NCBI GenBank assembly: GCA_036494005.1
Contig: DASXOV010000150.1
Span: forward strand, 1 to 15,183
Length of the DNA stretch: 15,183 nucleotides
Direction of reading: 5' to 3'
Source: GCA-003244245 sp036494005
GTDB taxonomy: Bacteria; Actinomycetota; Actinomycetes; Mycobacteriales; Pseudonocardiaceae
Under the pieces are notes generated by a model. It was not told where the DNA came from and searched no databases. It saw only the letters and a list, made by a program, of their open reading frames with translations. Shown here one piece after another: positions 14,347 through 15,183 of the stretch (position 1 is its first letter; each line of letters begins with the position of its first letter). Position numbers and translations under genes: made by a program.

Positions 14347-14370
14347 TGGGTTCGGTGCTGGGTTCGGCGC
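14347..14370 (+). repeat. Two tandem 12-bp direct repeats upstream of the CheB-like gene
   Basis: TGGGTTCGGTGC (14347-14358) is followed at once by TGGGTTCGGCGC (14359-14370), differing at one base. The pair lies between the 16-bp palindrome and a possible -10 (TGTAAA, 14382-14387), the place for an activator or a stress-sigma -35 element. The 12-bp spacing is close to one helical turn. Confidence 0.45.
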
Positions 14371-14387
14371 GGCTGAGATGGTGTAAA
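14359..14387 (+). promoter_or_regulatory. Weak candidate promoter for the CheB-like gene
   Basis: GGTT (14361-14364) and GTGTAA (14381-14386), spaced 16 nt, loosely resemble the GNNT-N16-GGGTAY pattern of actinobacterial stress sigma factors (SigB/SigF type). It would give a leader of about 25 nt. The -10 has only partial agreement and the call is speculative. Confidence 0.2.
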
Positions 14388-14402
14388 ACGATCTGGGGGA
14401 AC

Positions 14403-14412
14403 GGGAGGGAGG
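14403..14412 (+). promoter_or_regulatory. SD sequence that decides the CheB-like start
   Basis: The purine run GGGAGGGAGG ends 6 nt before the ATG at 14419 but only 3 nt before the adjacent in-frame GTG at 14416. The spacing favours the ATG, although the first GGGAGG would also serve the GTG. Confidence 0.6.
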
Positions 14413-14418
14413 CCGGTG

Positions 14419-15057
14419 ATGAGTCACCGTGAGCCGATCTCCGGTGCTGCGGCATACCCCCTGCCGTTTCCGGTCATCGCACTGGTGACGTCGGCCGGTG
14501 GCCTCGACGCCCTGTCCCGGGTGCTGACGCCACTTCCGGCAGATCTACCCGCCGCGGTGCTCGTCGCCCAGCATCTCGACCCCGAGAAGCCCAGTATCCT
14601 GGCCGACCTCCTGTCCGCGCGCACGAGACTTCGCGTCCGGGTCGCGGCGCACGGCGACCAGCTGGAGCCCGGCCTGGTCCTCGTGACACCGCCGGCCCGG
14701 CATCTGCTGGTCACGTCCGAAGCCACCCTCGGGCTCATCGACTCCGGGGATCTCCCGCCTGCACGTCCCTCCGCCGACATCCTGCTCGTCACCCTCGCCG
14801 TGACCTGCGGACCCCGTGCGCTGGTCGTCGTCCTCACCGGTCTCGGCCATGACGCCCAGGCCGGCATCCGCGCCATTCATCAATGCGGCGGGGTCATCCT
14901 CGCCCAGGACCAGGCCAGCTCCGCGCACTTCGGCATGCCCGGCGCAGCCATCAAAACCGGACTCGTGGACGCCGTCGTACCGCTGGCCGGCCTTGCCGAT
15001 GCGATTCTGGCCCACCTCGCCGACGGCAAGCCGGAGCCCGTGCCGCGGCGCCCCTGA
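14419..15057 (+). CDS. Stand-alone CheB-type methylesterase domain protein
   Basis: 212 residues, comprising only the CheB catalytic domain. In CheB this domain removes methyl groups from glutamyl methyl esters of chemoreceptors. Residues matching the Ser-His-Asp triad are present: Ser25 in VTSAGGLDAL, His52 in VAQHLDP and Asp145 in LTGLGHDAQ. The C-terminal block SAHFGMPGAAIKTGLVD is also typical. The usual GAS at the nucleophile is replaced by VTS. There is no N-terminal response-regulator receiver domain, and no chemotaxis gene is in view, so it is probably not in a classical chemotaxis system; the target is unknown. The next gene (DUF899 type) starts 23 nt downstream and may be co-transcribed. 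An alternative start is GTG at 14416. Confidence 0.9.
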   Translation: MSHREPISGAAAYPLPFPVIALVTSAGGLDALSRVLTPLPADLPAAVLVAQHLDPEKPSILADLLSARTRLRVRVAAHGDQLEPGLVLVTPPARHLLVTSEATLGLIDSGDLPPARPSADILLVTLAVTCGPRALVVVLTGLGHDAQAGIRAIHQCGGVILAQDQASSAHFGMPGAAIKTGLVDAVVPLAGLADAILAHLADGKPEPVPRRP

Positions 15058-15080
15058 CGGCCCGGAGAAGAGAACGAGAG

Positions 15081-15183
15081 ATGAGCATGACGAGCCTCCC
15101 TCGGGTTGTGTCCCGAGCCGAGTGGCTGGCGGCGCGCAAGGACCTGCTGGCCAGGGAAAAGACGGCGACCCGCGCTCGCGACG
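15081..15183 (+). CDS. DUF899 thioredoxin-like protein, N-terminal fragment (runs off the window)
   Basis: The 34 complete codons include VVSRAEWLAARKDLLAREK and TRARD, matching the N-terminus typical of DUF899 proteins (xVSRxEWLxARxxLLxxEKxxTRxRD). These are thioredoxin-fold proteins of unsettled function. ATG at 15081 is preceded by GAGAAGAGAACGAGAG, a moderate purine-rich SD; an in-frame ATG two codons later is an alternative. The gene is cut by the window edge, not truncated biologically. It lies 23 nt after the CheB-like gene on the same strand. Confidence 0.8.
   Translation, partial: MSMTSLPRVVSRAEWLAARKDLLAREKTATRARD

Noticed and set aside
1..15183. CRISPR array, tRNA, rRNA, insertion sequence or prophage
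   Set aside because: No regularly spaced repeats, cloverleaf-like segments, transposase motifs or phage proteins were seen in either strand.

Overview
The window is high-GC, densely coded actinobacterial chromosome. The main taxonomic clue is a seven-gene minus-strand run (9125 down to 2160): threonyl-tRNA synthetase, a HIT-family Ap4A-type hydrolase/phosphorylase, a PF03706 multi-pass membrane protein, phosphatidylinositol-phosphate synthase (pgsA), an acyltransferase (patA), the first PI mannosyltransferase (pimA) and a short LemA-like membrane protein. The thrS-HIT-pgsA-patA-pimA order is the one known from mycobacteria. With an EF-G2 (FusA2-like) paralogue and many GTG starts it points to Mycobacteriales/Pseudonocardiales; a Pseudonocardiaceae-type genome is my best guess, not proven.

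Layout. 1-2127 (+): EF-G-like GTPase, meeting the PIM-lipid operon tail to tail. 2160-9125 (-): the operon, with junctions that overlap by 4 nt or are 4-55 nt apart, so it is probably one transcript, coupling a translation gene to the envelope lipids PI, PIM and perhaps LM/LAM. 9126-9469: a 344-nt divergent control region with an operator-like dyad, two mutually exclusive hairpins and two possible short upstream ORFs. 9470-9700 (+): a 76-residue protein of unknown function. 9675-10436 (-): a membrane-anchored Ala/Pro/Val-rich protein with six heptad repeats; its 3' end overlaps the small gene by 26 bp. 10647-12179 (+): a CYTH-CHAD polyphosphate-related protein. 12197-14263 (-): an S9 serine peptidase. 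14264-14418: a divergent promoter region with a perfect 16-bp palindrome and a tandem 12-bp repeat. 14419-15057 (+): a CheB methylesterase domain without a receiver. 15081 to the edge (+): the first 34 codons of a DUF899 thioredoxin-like protein.

How the genes work together. PgsA makes phosphatidylinositol phosphate, PimA adds the first mannose to PI, and PatA acylates that mannose. The PF03706 protein between HIT and pgsA has no assigned role; because its family includes the flippase domain of MprF, it is a reasonable candidate for moving one of these lipids across the membrane. The right-hand third is a set of independent single genes. I see no tRNA, rRNA, CRISPR, transposase or phage gene, and base composition gives no sign of horizontal transfer.
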